A program made the position numbers and the translations under genes. Below are positions 25,001-31,500 of a stretch of 64,000 nt of DNA, in pieces. Within the stretch, counting starts at the first letter, position 1. Each line of letters begins with the position of its first letter. The notes beneath the pieces are model-generated. The model was not told the origin of the DNA. It did no database searches and was given only the letters and a program-made list of their open reading frames with translations. The stretch covers positions 1-64,000 of the forward strand of contig JASANC010003221.1 of NCBI GenBank assembly GCA_030248135.1, in the 5' to 3' direction. The stretch is from Theristus sp. LFF4_11. Taxonomy: Eukaryota; Nematoda; Chromadorea; Monhysterida; Xyalidae.

Positions 25001-26109
25001 CTGCTCTATGGAGCAGTTTACAGTGTGCTCTCTAAATGAACTATGAGCCGAATTCGAGAGGAAACTGTAATGCAGATTTCAGACTCCAGTTTGCAATAAG
25101 CATCACAGTTATATTGGCGATAAACTACCTTAATTAGTGACTAATTACCTAATTACAAATCACAAATGGACATAATTAGATCACATTATCTCTAATAAAT
25201 CACCAATTATGCTCCTTCATAAATATGTGCAGGTTGGTGCGTGCAACATTCACATGCGCAGCTGCGCGGCGCCGGCGGCGGCCATTTTTTTGCGGTGGGT
25301 CATTGAATTAGTGGTTTTCTACTGAAAAAATTATAAATTTTCTGACTTGTTTGCTGCTTTCGTCGTTCTGCGAACAACCAATGCTAGGAGACTGCTCTCG
25401 GAAACGGTCGTCTAAAGGTGCATTCATGAAACAGTATTTACTAACCGCGTGGTTATGTTTCAACACAGCTGTGCGTCAGTGAATACTGCATCATGAATGC
25501 GGCTTGAAGTTGGTCTTGACGTGCGTTTGTATGGCACAATTGCGCTTTTCTTGTATGCTCAGCATTCGCGACAGTCAGATTCTGCTGTTGACCAGCCGAT
25601 TCCGCGGTTGCTTCCAGCCGGCACCCTACGTCGACGAGTATGGAGAGACTGACCAAGGATTTCGGTCGGTTTTGTTGAGTTTTCGGTTTTGAGCAGTTTT
25701 CTTGGAATAGTTCGATTGCAACTCTGACTGTGCAGCTTTGTTTCGTGTGACATGAGTTGATTGGTTGCTTCTTTTCTGCACAATCACGTTCAGGTGTGGT
25801 TAACTGTGAAACACCACTGATCATAACTTTTGTTCATTTATAAACAAGAAACGAAGTTTAGAAACGAAATACGAAATCGGAAGAACTGTCCCGCTGCCAC
25901 CTGTTCTCATCTCAGAATTACTGAAAAATTACTTTTAAGTAAAAATGGCTGGCGTTTGCTTGTACAGACGCGGCAACCCACTGCGACTGAATGTTGAGCT
26001 CTATCAACAGCTGCAGAGTCTCTGGCTGCAGCATGGTGTTGCCGAGCGGGTGATCGGGCAGTATGAGATGAACGCACAGAACCTGGCAATTGAGTGGCAA
26101 CATTTGTGA
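1043..26109 (+). CDS. UBR1: UBR1/UBR2-type N-recognin E3 ubiquitin ligase, ~44 exons
   Basis: E3 ligase of the N-degron pathway: it recognises destabilising N-terminal residues and ubiquitinates the substrate with an E2. Seen in order: a UBR-box zinc finger (about residues 126-195: ICGHVF, YSCRECANDPTCVMCHECF, HRHHRY, SGYCDCGD); an N-domain region including DDDHEHAASVVALTVQIYTV; a helical middle; a RING-H2 (CILCQ, CAHTMHAACHQQ, EYQCPLCKRL); a Cys-rich C-terminal UBR segment (LCLLCGRLLCSQSYCC) and the family ending PAPYVDEYGETDQGF then RRGNPLRLN. Exon phases agree throughout with one GC donor. The start ATG at 1043 gives a 32-codon first exon in phase with exon 2. The predicted protein is about 2,000 residues against about 1,750 in human UBR1, the excess being low-complexity inserts. 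Introns are full of transposons. UBR1 versus UBR2 orthology is not resolved. Confidence 0.95.
1741..2533. repeat. Foldback element with ~270-bp arms and CGA/TCG tracts
   Basis: The ends are ACAGTCGAACTCACTAAAAT and its inverse. The left arm (1741-2035) and right arm (2265-2533) match for most of their length: ATCAGCTGATTGGTCGACCG, GTGTGAGCAGCCTCCG in reverse, and CAGCACCC near the middle. Inside each arm is a run of CGA/TCG trinucleotides around ACGACGTCGT. It shares its tips with the shorter MITE family A. It lies in UBR intron 2 and has no coding capacity. Confidence 0.8.
2583..2965. repeat. Inverted-repeat element in UBR intron 2
   Basis: The left end reads AAGCACTGTTTCTTGCGGTT and the right end carries the inverse (ACCGCGGTATGCG..AACAGCG). 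Inner blocks GTATACCGCGG and CTCGTCAGTACGACAAGG are also mirrored. A related, shorter copy lies at about 19876-20010. The right end abuts the polypyrimidine/acceptor region of UBR exon 3. Confidence 0.6.
3254..3408. repeat. MITE family A (ATCAGCTGATTGGTTGG palindromic element)
   Basis: About 155 bp with mirrored ends: CAGTTGAACTCTACATTACA and TATAGAGTTTGACTGT, each followed inward by TCAGCTGATTGGTTGG and its inverse and by a GCATGC core. Non-coding. One of about nine copies in the window, most of them in UBR introns. Confidence 0.8.
4158..4352 (-). repeat. tRNA-derived SINE family 1, reverse orientation
   Basis: Read on the minus strand it starts CGTGGCCTGGTGGTAGCAGTGCG (box-A-like TGGTAGCAGTG) and has GGGATCGAGCCCCGCC (box-B-like GGATCGAGCCC). 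A conserved body follows (ACTTAATGACCGAGAAAACT, GGGCGCCC) and then a tail of CAA triplets. The same unit recurs about nine times in both orientations. Confidence 0.85.
5242..5383. repeat. MITE family B with internal tandem CAGCGCTGATTGGTTGGTCA
   Basis: The ends are ACAGTCTATCTCGCTAATAT and CCAGATGGACTGT (inverse-related tips). Inside are three near-identical copies of a unit containing GCTGATTGGTTGGTCAT. Other copies are at 20549-20679 (+) and 44560-44702 (inverse). Non-coding, in a UBR intron. Confidence 0.7.
5660..5782. repeat. MITE family A copy
   Basis: Palindromic element with ACAGTC/GACTGT tips and the paired GGGAATCAGCTGATTGGTTG arms. It begins 13 bases after the UBR exon donor at 5647, so it nearly abuts the splice site. 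Confidence 0.75.
6047..6355 (+). repeat. Four-copy 77-78-bp tandem array carrying a splice acceptor
   Basis: Each unit ends CTCTGATGTTCAG followed by the first ~27 bases of a UBR exon (AAGTACGCGCATCTAATGGG). Acceptor AGs end at 6095, 6173, 6250 and 6328. Only the last continues into the open exon (KYAHLMGDFIDDDH). The first three run into an in-frame TAG or equivalent after about 12 codons. The unit therefore duplicates intron end plus exon start. Confidence 0.85.
6536..6734 (-). repeat. tRNA-derived SINE family 1, reverse orientation
   Basis: Same structure as the copy at 4158: GTT-rich tail at the left, AGGCGA, GGCTAACCCAGAG, GGGCGCCCATCGAGTTTTCT, a box-B-like GGCTCGATTCCCC and terminal GGGCCACG. 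It carries a short insertion in the CCTATACAGTATACACC stretch. Located in a UBR intron. Confidence 0.85.
7882..8007 (+). repeat. SINE family 1, 5'-truncated
   Basis: Retains the body (ACTTAATGACAGAGAAAACT, GGGCGCCCTACTCAATGG, TTCTCTGGGTTAGCCCTGGC) and the CAACAACAACAA tail but lacks the tRNA-like head. 5' truncation is what incomplete reverse transcription would leave. Located in a UBR intron. Confidence 0.8.
8371..9335 (+). repeat. ~16-bp minisatellite seeded at a UBR splice donor
   Basis: About 60 tandem copies of a 16-bp unit of the type TTGAATCGGGGTGTGG, alternating with a TTG-richer variant. The first unit overlaps the last codons and donor of the UBR exon ending at 8377 (TTGAATCAG then GTTGG). 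The array fills almost the whole following intron up to about 180 bases before the next exon. It keeps one antisense frame open for 388 codons only because the unit lacks stops; that frame is not a gene. Confidence 0.9.
9631..9819. repeat. MITE family A copy
   Basis: The ends are ACAGTCGAACTCTATTC and GCGTTCGACTGT with mirrored GGGAATCAGCTGATTGGT arms and a TCACGTG/GCATGC core. It ends 14 bases before the UBR exon at 9834. Confidence 0.8.
10661..10833. repeat. Inverted-repeat element, ACCCGCGCGACGGTGTGG ends
   Basis: Left end ACCCGCGCGACGGTGTGGGG; right end is the inverse, CCACACCGTCGCGCGGGT. A second copy at about 15706-15963 has the same tips with an expanded centre containing several GGTGCGCAGCCCTC-type subrepeats. 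Non-coding MITE-like element in a UBR intron. Confidence 0.7.
11820..11959. repeat. MITE family A variant (AACATATCCAACTAGC arms)
   Basis: Mirrored arms ACATATCCAACTAGCTGATTGGTTGA and the inverse, ending in GAGTTCGGCTGT. It belongs with the copies at 33420 and 34233. It is directly followed by a family C palindrome (11961). Confidence 0.7.
11961..12052. repeat. Palindromic element family C
   Basis: About 92 bp, almost a perfect hairpin: GCATTCATGAAGCAATATTT on the left and the inverse on the right, around a CGCATGGCTATGTTTTAACACAG centre. Nine copies in the window; see the other entries. Confidence 0.8.
12326..12472. repeat. MITE family D (AAGGCCCGTTTATTC..AAACGGGCCTT)
   Basis: Terminal inverted repeats AAGGCCCGTTTAT / ATAAACGGGCCTT with TACGTCGACGTGCG-type internal palindromes. 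Other copies are at 14172-14303 and 21341-21494, and a divergent one is at about 53694-53874. The centres contain tandem GTGCC or CACGT pentamers. Non-coding. Confidence 0.7.
13070..13297 (-). repeat. tRNA-derived SINE family 2, reverse orientation
   Basis: On the minus strand the head reads CGCGTCTGTAGCGCAGGTGT (box-A match TGTAGCGCAGGTG) with AAAGTTCGATCC (box-B match GTTCGATCC) about 50 bases on. Then comes a body with CTCCAGAGCCG and GCCCGTTTCCGCCGGAGTT and an A/T-rich tail. A second full copy is at 24513-24725 and a partial one at 37985-38080. Distinct in sequence from family 1. Confidence 0.8.
13608..13949. repeat. MITE family A copy interrupted by a SINE
   Basis: The left part 13608-13667 and right part 13842-13949 are the two arms of one family A element (ACAGTCGAACTCTAAATTAC .. 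AGTTCGACTGT). A reverse-oriented SINE family 1 copy (13668-13840) sits inside the element, so the SINE inserted after the MITE. Confidence 0.8.
13668..13840 (-). repeat. SINE family 1 nested in a MITE
   Basis: Starts with a run of GTT triplets, then GGGATTTTTAGGCGATG, GGCTAACCCAGAG, GGCTCGATCCCCC (box B in reverse) and ends ACCACCAGGCCACG (box A in reverse). Internally slightly shortened (the GGGCGCCC block is missing). Confidence 0.85.
14172..14303. repeat. MITE family D copy with GTGCC pentamer run
   Basis: AAAGGCCGTTTACATC at the left, ATAAACGGGCCTT at the right, with GACGTACGTCAGGTATGAAC inside and a tandem GTGCC run. It ends just upstream of the UBR exon at 14358. Confidence 0.7.
14560..14635 (+). 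repeat. Short repeat family G (TTTATTTGGCGAGAATGCAG)
   Basis: About 75 bp: ATTCGTTTTATTTGGCGAGA, ATGCTCCGCTAAAACTGTTC, AGACAGCATGAGATACGGAG. Close relatives are at 54963-55042 and 57937-58017. A variant with GCAGGAACTCCGATAA is at 19732-19808, 23185-23260 and (inverse, with a GGAT tandem tail) 56556-56605 and 59335-59428. Probably a very short SINE or MITE. The class is uncertain. Confidence 0.6.
15263..15442 (+). repeat. tRNA-derived SINE family 1, near full length
   Basis: Head CGTGGCCTGGTGGCAGTGCG (box A), then GGGGGATCCAGCACCGCC (degenerate box B), GAGGGGTGTATAGGCACTTA, the GGGCGCCC block, CTGGGTTAGCCCTGGCTA and a short CAACAAAA tail. One of the more complete forward copies. It lies 34 bases before the UBR exon at 15476. 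Confidence 0.85.
15706..15963. repeat. Inverted-repeat element, second ACCCGCGCGACGGTGTGG copy
   Basis: Tips as in the 10661 element (left ACCCGCGCGACGGTGTGGGG, right CCCCACACCGTCGCACGG). The centre contains repeated words around GCGCAGCCCT and CAAGAACAAACTG. In the UBR intron that also carries the reverse transcriptase. Confidence 0.7.
16373..18727 (-). CDS. Reverse transcriptase ORF of a retroelement (Penelope-like or related lineage), in a UBR intron
   Basis: An intact 784-codon ORF. RT motifs in order: CPIDKAANNYAFICKKFY, PKMHKSPYKFRFICGASR, ADFSTLFPSLPHNIIF (catalytic Asp), GIPQGGAHSPTLATL, RYVDDLLF (YVDD catalytic pair), KCNFLDFTL. The C-terminal part (YDKTDDFPFRVNK..GIYAFVGQVIRFGRI) resembles a lineage of metazoan RT ORFs I recognise only in general terms. 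No GIY-YIG or other endonuclease, no RNase H and no LTRs were seen. It lies antisense to UBR in the 15662-18885 intron. The RT call is firm; the family is not. It is uninterrupted, so the insertion may be young. Confidence 0.85.
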   Translation of the reverse strand: MKEEKTWMRVLNTVSPLGLNDKVSGIGSVNLTHKFKTGPKADERLYFSIKVPRLERSHGVRKKHSFSRLPKDNVVSELKTNFSSEVEIYTYWYKLLRSCNKKTRQLVYEAVLNNAEFVNIKKSSEFFFDIYEQKSTCSKKEKPEFRWILPFVDKKMEQINFKKILRRLVLGDLLDINQKRLLQKTEVVFKYESPISLNVFNYNVFLRDLDKEELIRWLQLKCSCDKSKFIYRPHDHIISGDLNIVQSQQLKELFEKGTKFRTSGRFSMSSIHNSVVCALGPLLKKLKSVGDSKRIQNFVNEFKKSLVKEMKKVDGSTICYTITDELKKELRDLQSELIICPIDKAANNYAFICKKFYVEILCKELGISVSDGRLVCNGNATYGFKGSLDSDASKVLSEHKKLLDVYNYERQYWTETIPILFATPKMHKSPYKFRFICGASRSSTKPICLLVHRILSVLKTRVKKYCEVSKNRGGISSYWAVDGSLEALRNVQSIKHITSVGAADFSTLFPSLPHNIIFDSINYLVDLVCREEFVCVKHKLVSFRDSKSDWFQVCLRIPELKQLIRESVTETFATFGGCLFQQIQGIPQGGAHSPTLATLTLTAIEHKFMVSAIRTRSFTVPRHVIRYVDDLLFINCPEFLELAKTIYPHELPLESTGSEDGKKCNFLDFTLSCGEIFKIKPYDKTDDFPFRVNKMIHVDSNIHCKVGIYAFVGQVIRFGRICSDLDDFIAVVQTQVLIMLNNGYKKTSLIRGFMKLRVSHKVLLFKFGIFSDTQFFGLFRLVFG
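19060..19166 (+). repeat. SINE family 1, truncated copy
   Basis: Keeps GGCACTTAATGACAGATACC, the GGGCGCCC block, GGCGTTCTGTTCGCTTGTTC and GGGCTAGCCCTGGCTAACAA. It lacks the tRNA-like head and the CAA tail, and is more diverged than most copies. Confidence 0.7.
19238..19444. repeat. Inverted-repeat element family E (AAACGTGTCC..GGACACGTTT)
   Basis: The tips AAACGTGTCCGGACTAAAAT / GTGGGACACGTTT mirror each other, with TGACGTCAT at both ends. The same element in inverse orientation is at 44312-44525, similar over its full length. About 210 bp, non-coding. Confidence 0.75.
19876..20010. repeat. Partial copy of the 2583-2965 element
   Basis: Shares AACGTGCAAGCGCTGTTTCT, GTAAGCGTATACTGCGG, GGGCTCGTCATTACGACAAG and ATGTTATGTCTGCCGAAACA with the element in UBR intron 2. 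The inverted right arm is absent or lost. Confidence 0.6.
20549..20679. repeat. MITE family B copy
   Basis: TAGTCTATCTCGCTATTATA at the left, two GCTGATTGGTTGGT units in the middle and CCAGATGGACTGT at the right, as in the copy at 5242. Located in a UBR intron just after the exon ending at 20523. Confidence 0.65.
21341..21494. repeat. MITE family D copy
   Basis: AAAGGCCCGCTGATACCTGA at the left, ATAACCGTGCGTTTA at the right, with paired TACGTCAGGTATGAAC words and a GTGCC pentamer run. It runs up to the UBR exon acceptor at 21504. Confidence 0.65.
23077..23170. repeat. Palindromic element family C copy
   Basis: AAAAGGGCATTCAGGAAACC..CTGCTTCAGGAATGCCG hairpin around CGCGTAGCTATGTTTTAACA. It begins about 28 bases after the UBR donor at 23049. 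Confidence 0.75.
23770..23985. repeat. Dispersed ~210-bp repeat, family I
   Basis: Similar along its whole length to 55190-55390: CGCAATGCGCGTGTAGAT, ATGACGCGGGAATT, GAGTCCCCTGAATAGGACCG, AACTAGTTTCCTTTCACGTC, GAGTCGCAGGACCTGAA. The end portion also occurs near 23410-23450. No coding capacity. Confidence 0.65.
24513..24725 (-). repeat. tRNA-derived SINE family 2
   Basis: On the minus strand: CGCGTCTGTAGCGCAGGTGT (box A), GTTCTGTAGGTGGAAAGTTCGAAC (box B GTTCGAAC), CTCCAGAGTCGAGGG, CCGTTTCCGCCGGAGTTTAG, CGGAACCGACGCGCG and an AAATAAATAAG tail. This is the clearest copy. It lies in the intron with the predicted GC donor. Confidence 0.8.
25416..25506. repeat. Palindromic element family C copy
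   Basis: AAGGTGCATTCATGAAACAG..CTGCATCATGAATGCGGCTT, hairpin with a GCGTGGTTATGTTTCAACAC centre. In a UBR intron. Confidence 0.75.
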
Positions 26110-27141
26110 ATGTGATGATGTCCTTCTAAGTCTTATCATCAATATTTTTGTGTTCTTATGAATTCACAAACTCACTGTTTCCGCTTCCGGTGTGTCTCCT
26201 CAATGTCATTTTATTGCGGTGTTATTCCTGTTTGGTTGCATGTTGTTTTCAAGGACCGTTCATTTCAGCGGCATACAACATGGATTTGCTGTGTCTTTTG
26301 ATTTGCGACAATTTCGGTTGGGTCTTGGGTGATATTTGGTTTGCTGTGTAGCATTGTGCCACCACTTTAGTCTTGTGTTGTGGTTTTTATCACAAAACAA
26401 TTATTTCCAAATGACCTGTGTTTCTGTAACATCAGAAAACGTATAATTGTCTTGTTTTGTGTGTTGTTTTCAAACGGCCATTTTGCTTTGTTTCCTGTCC
26501 CATTGTTTCAGAGTTAATTGTGAAACGTGAATGAGAGCTTTGTATCAATGTTAGGACTTGCTGTGCGTTCATGTTTATGTAAAATTGATAATATTTCTCA
26601 ATGTTATACTATTGATTTCTAAGTCGCTTTGTATAAAACTATTGGAGTTTGGTTTACTGTTAATGTTTTTTTTGTTACAAACGCGCCACCTTTGTGCACT
26701 GTACAGCACCGACATTAGCAGCTGTTTGAATTGGGTTTAGAGTTTGTCATTTGGAGCATGCGCTTGAATACGAGAATTCTAGAAGGTTCAAGTATAATAT
26801 GAAGAACCCATGATATGATACTATTAAACACAATCACAAATCAGTTAACCACAAACTTTATTGCGTTGAGATCGTGAACAAAAGTCGAATCACTAAACTT
26901 CAACAACAGCAGCCGTGACCTTGGTAACTCAGCAACAGTGAACCACTCCGATTCAAGTTGTGTTAGTATTTTGAAAACAAAAAACTCCTTTTTAATTTAG
27001 CTTGTCATGAAACTCTGCCAAGCAATTCATGCAGATGATGTGTGTGTTTGCGAAAGGACATGTTTGTGTGGCAGGTTTCACCAATGCGACTGTACAATCA
27101 ACCGGTGAATGCTACGACAGAATACATCGCTATAGCCGTCA
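26110..27141. other. Convergent intergenic region: UBR 3' UTR side and small-gene 3' side
   Basis: No further gene seen. UBR ends at 26109 on + and the RFamide-type gene ends at 27142 on -, so this is the shared 3' flank. An ATTAAA on + near 26824 and a TTTATT (AATAAA on -) at 26857-26862 are candidate polyadenylation signals for the two genes. Confidence 0.45.
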
Positions 27142-27423
27142 TCAGCCAAACCTGATGCCCATCATGACGTTCTTGTCGCCCTTGTGCAGTTTGCCGCGGG
27201 ACTTGTGATTCTTGGCCATGTTCTTGAAACGTTCTTTCAGCGACATCGGTTTCGCTTGTACGGGAGCTGAAAGTTTGAAATCAAAAATTTTAGTTTCTGT
27301 TTTTTTATTAACCATTCACAGGGAAACTGCAGATTTTTTATTCAAAGTTGACCGACCGTTTTCGAGTGCAACTGCAATGACCAACAGTGCAATCAACAAG
27401 TAACATGCTGTTTTGCCGGCCAT
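27142..27423 (-). CDS. Short secreted precursor ending in NVMMGIRFG (candidate RFamide neuropeptide)
   Basis: Two exons on the minus strand: 27423-27357 and 27266-27142, joined phase 1 through a GTCGGT donor and a TTTCAG acceptor. The 63-residue product has a clear signal peptide (MAGKTACYLLIALLVIAVALENAPVQA), a Lys/Arg-rich middle and the C-terminus GDKNVMMGIRFG then stop. A terminal IRFG is the substrate for C-terminal amidation, as in FMRFamide-like peptides. Cleavage after the Lys of GDK would give NVMMGIRF-amide. No classic dibasic site precedes it, only single basic residues. The gene structure is well supported; the neuropeptide role is inferred. I could not match it to a named FLP. 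Confidence 0.7.
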
Positions 27424-28579
27424 TTTCGGTTGCAAGCGCCTGAGTGTAGCCTGCGTGCAGTAAAATTGTGATGAAACACTACAACAGTCAAGTAAAACCA
27501 AATGGAGAATGAAAGTATTATACTTTTCTAAAAAAATGGTTACACCCCGAAAATTACTGTGTCTGTTGACACACGGTATGTTCGTAGCTGTTATCTACAA
27601 GCCTGGACGTAAAGCTCATCAGATTCATACGGGTGCAGAAAAAATGTAAGCCTTTCCGAACAGCAGTCGCTGGTTATTCGTATCCAAGTTACGGTTGAAC
27701 AAACGCATTGCTATTGCTGGTTATTTATCGGTATTTTATGAAATTTCGTTTCTTCGGGACTTAGACATCGACATACAGCAAAATACGAGAAATCTGGCAC
27801 CTGAAAATTATGATCATCTCTTCACCACCCTCATTTCTGTCTATTTTCCGCGCTTAATCTCGACGAAAACCGGATGAAAACATTCGAGTTTTCAAATTCA
27901 ACAAGCAATAAAATGCGTCATAAGCTGGACGGGTCTTCGAAATGTGCGTTGGACACCTACGGGGCCTAAATACCACTTTTGTTGTGAACTATTTGGAAAG
28001 GATGGCGATTTTGATTGTGAAAGCACTCAAACTCGGCTGAAACACAGGAATGTGTTTACATGCTTTTAGTTTTTGTTTCTTTTCTGAACGTCGGGAACAT
28101 CTGATTTGATTTGAAAACCTTCTAGTGCACGAAAAGCCAGTGCCAGCCAATTATTATTCACAATATCACAGCATCTAGAATCCAGATGTATCAATCGTGT
28201 AAATAAATAAATACTAAACACAACGTGTTTTTAACCACAGGTGGAGTGTTTGAATCGTTGAACATTTGACAAATCCCACAATGCCATAGCAAAATCAGGA
28301 ATAAAAATATATCCATATCAGAAACATATCACAGCTAAATCACTTGAAACCACATGAAATAACGATCATCTGTACTGTTTTTATCAGTGATAGGGTAGTT
28401 TAATGGTTTTACAAATTGGTAAAATCTGACAAATTTGACAATTGCAATCTGACTTGACAAATGTCTGCCATTCAATAAAGCATCGGAATTACGGTTGAAC
28501 ATTTCGCAACAACATTGACCGGGTGGATTGTCTGTTCAAAGCTGCAAGTGTGCGTGCGCACGAATGTCAGCGACCCGTT
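27424..28579. other. Intergenic region with no recognised gene
   Basis: A/T-rich sequence between the small secreted-precursor gene and the last ATP9 exon. It contains the promoter side of the former and the 3' flank of the latter. No ORF here has recognisable similarity or splice-consistent extension, and no repeat family from elsewhere in the window was seen. Confidence 0.4.
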
Positions 28580-31500
28580 TCACCTAACTTTGACGTACGT
28601 CGGTGGAGCGACCCGTCTCCGGAGGCACTTCACGATGTACAGGGGGACACAGCTGACTGCTGTCGCCAACGCCACACGCCACACAAACTCCAACGACAGA
28701 ATGAATGGTAAATCTGCAAAAAATAGTCACTGGCAAAGATTCTGCCATAAATTGAAGACCTCACTCACGATGCTGATTGATTAGATGCTTCAAGCTGAAG
28801 CGACCAATCAACATTCACCTCAAAATATGGTCAGTCCATCAGAAGAAATCCGCTGAATTTCGACTGAATACCGTATTACCTCCAATAAACCCCCATGGGG
28901 GATTAATACGTCAGCGACTTTTAGGGGTGGGGGGTTATTGGTGGGGGGGATTATTGGTGGGGGGGGGGTTACTTACAAACAAATTCTAGGGGTGGGGGTT
29001 TATTGAAAAATGGCAAACATACCTTGCATGGCAGGCAAGAAAGTCGCAGAAACTTCTACTCTACATAGAAATTTCCTTTTATAACAGCCGTTTGTAATGA
29101 AATTACCATTAACTCATCTATTTGGGGCCTTTGGTAGCACAATTTCATCATTTTCACTGCAACCAGCCACTGAATTCGCTGGGTATATGTGTTTAAAACA
29201 GGTTTCCAATAATCCCCCATGGGGGATTATTTGTGGGGGGGGGGTTATTCGAAAACTTGTCGTGGGGGTGGGGGTTTAATGGGGGTAATACGGTAACTCG
29301 ATTTCACAAGACAGCACAAACGCACCAAAATACTGATCCCTCAGCAGAAATATGGACGCCACATAAAGCGTGATTGAAATCAACTCTGCCACGACCATGG
29401 GCCAGATCCACGTATGTACGGTCACAGCGATCATGATCAACTCGGTCAATATCAGCGATGTGAAACTGATCGAGACGACATGCAGGAACTGGCGGTCGAA
29501 CAGGAACAGTGCACCGTACATGATGACAGCCGCTGCAACAGAAAACGCTCCGATTATATGCAAACGTTCTCAACCTGCAGCTTTTGTTGTTTGTTGGCCT
29601 TTTAGGCGATGTTTTTAGGCAGGGCTAACCCAGAGAAGCGTGCAGAACGCCATTGAGTAGGGCGCCCATCGAGTTTTCTCTCACATTAAAGTGCCTACAC
29701 ACCCCTCGGCGAGGCTCGATTTTTCTGTGGTCACGTTGAAAAGACTTCCGGTTTTACCAGTGTGTGTGGTTATTTGGATAAAAACGAACCAATCAAAACT
29801 CGATAGAACAGCGCGCTGACATGAAACTTGTTGATTTTTCATACCTTGATACAAGCTGATCAGCACCCAGATGAGAAAGTTCTTGTAGCTGAGCAAGCGG
29901 CCCTTAACGAGGTCCTTGTAGAGCTCCGGGAACGTGAGCGCAATCGTCGGTCGAATGTCCTTGTCTAAGACTAGGGCAAACACGGGCAGACTGGTGTAGA
30001 ACGTCGTGTAGCTGCACAAATAAAGCATAGTTAAGGGCGGGGGGTACAATTCCGGCCCGCTAATTCCGGCCTGAAGAATTCCGGCCCGCTCATTCCGGCC
30101 CGAAGAATTCCGGCCCAAAGAATTCCGGCCCGGAGAATTCCGGCCCGGAGAATTTTCGCCAGCACGAACAATATTAAACCACACGAAGTGATTTTGGTAA
30201 TGAAATAATAAAATAAAATATCGATGTTCACATGTTACAGTGTATTTTCAATGATGTTCGTCCTGTTTGCTTTTTTGGAAAGTGAAACCTTTTGGAAAAA
30301 AGAAACTACAAATAAATTTTTAAATTTTTTTATCATGAACAGAATTTGTGAGTTGTGACCCTTTTACCTTATTAAAAAGGCTTGGCTTAGGATTAGGAAC
30401 CTACAACAAGTCACTGCAAGCAAGTTCTAAACAAAAATAAAAAATCACTTTGGAATTTATTTACCAAAAATCACTTCGTGTGGTTTAATATTGTTCTTGC
30501 TGGCGAAAATTCTCCGGGCCGGAATTCTCCGGGCCGGAATTCTTCGGGACGGAATTCTTCGGGCCGGAATGAGCGGGCCGGAATTCTACGGGCCGGAATT
30601 TCGCGGGCCGGAATAGTACACGAGCCAGTTAAGGGGCATTTATGAAGCAGTATTTAGCGACGCGCAGCTTATAACACAGCTACGCGTCACTAAATATTGC
30701 TTCTTGAATGCCGCTTTAAGTCGAAAAACCAATGAAATCATATTCGGCCAGAAAAATGGCCAGCCAGTGAGCCAACCAACCAGTTCAACCAGCCAAAACA
30801 ACAACTCACCCGACAATCAGCCAGCCCTGATACAGTGCAACCGAACAGAAATAAAACAGCGTCGAGAAAATCGCCTGCATGAATGAAATGATCAGACCGC
30901 GGTGAGTGACAAACAATGCCAATGCGGTGGATCTCCTGAAAAAAACAAACAGCAATAATAACCGAATTGAACAAAAACACCCGGGAAATCAGCTGATTTC
31001 AAACTGCGTAAACTTGCACAAAAACTGCAGAAACAAAACAAGAAATTACCAAAAACAGGACTTTAAAAAAACATGAACCAGTAAACGTCTGAAGCTATTG
31101 TGTTGCCGATTTCTGGCCTGTTGTAAAAACGGGTAAAAAATAGCAAAAACCACTGACCTGTAGCAGTATCTGCCATGCACCAGCAGCAGCCTGCAAAGCT
31201 GTCCGAAACTGCGAATGGAGAAGTCGGCTGCCATAGACGCTTGCTTTCCTTCCTAGAAAAACCCGAGAAGTTACAAAGTGAATGTCGAAACGAACGTGCT
31301 TACAGTATGTTTCTTTGAAGCTATCACCTTTTTAGCGGAACACAGAGCACGCAAAAGAAGAAAGATTGGGGATGGATTTGTGAAAAAGGCATATACAGGG
31401 TGGGCCAAAAAAAGTTCCATTTTCAAACTGCTGTCACTGGCTGGTGTTTCAATATTAAGAGCTGAAATTTTCAGCATTGATAAAACATGCGATGCCATTT

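Larger units (their letters stand above)
15476..26109 (+). other. UBR1: UBR gene exons 30-44: linker and C-terminal UBR region
   Basis: Exons: 15476-15661, 18886-18959, 19500-19702, 20204-20339, 20442-20523, 21010-21159 (or from 20995), 21505-21663, 22090-22265, 22837-23048, 23650-23761, 24111-24320, 24793-24910, 25233-25294, 25563-25664, 25968-26109. The first exons are low complexity (KRRRKHR, then acidic DTDADEVMQLIGEAMNEMDD) and account for much of the extra length. The last seven match the conserved C-terminus block by block and end at the TGA at 26107. The 3.2-kb intron 15662-18885 carries the antisense reverse transcriptase. Confidence 0.82.
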
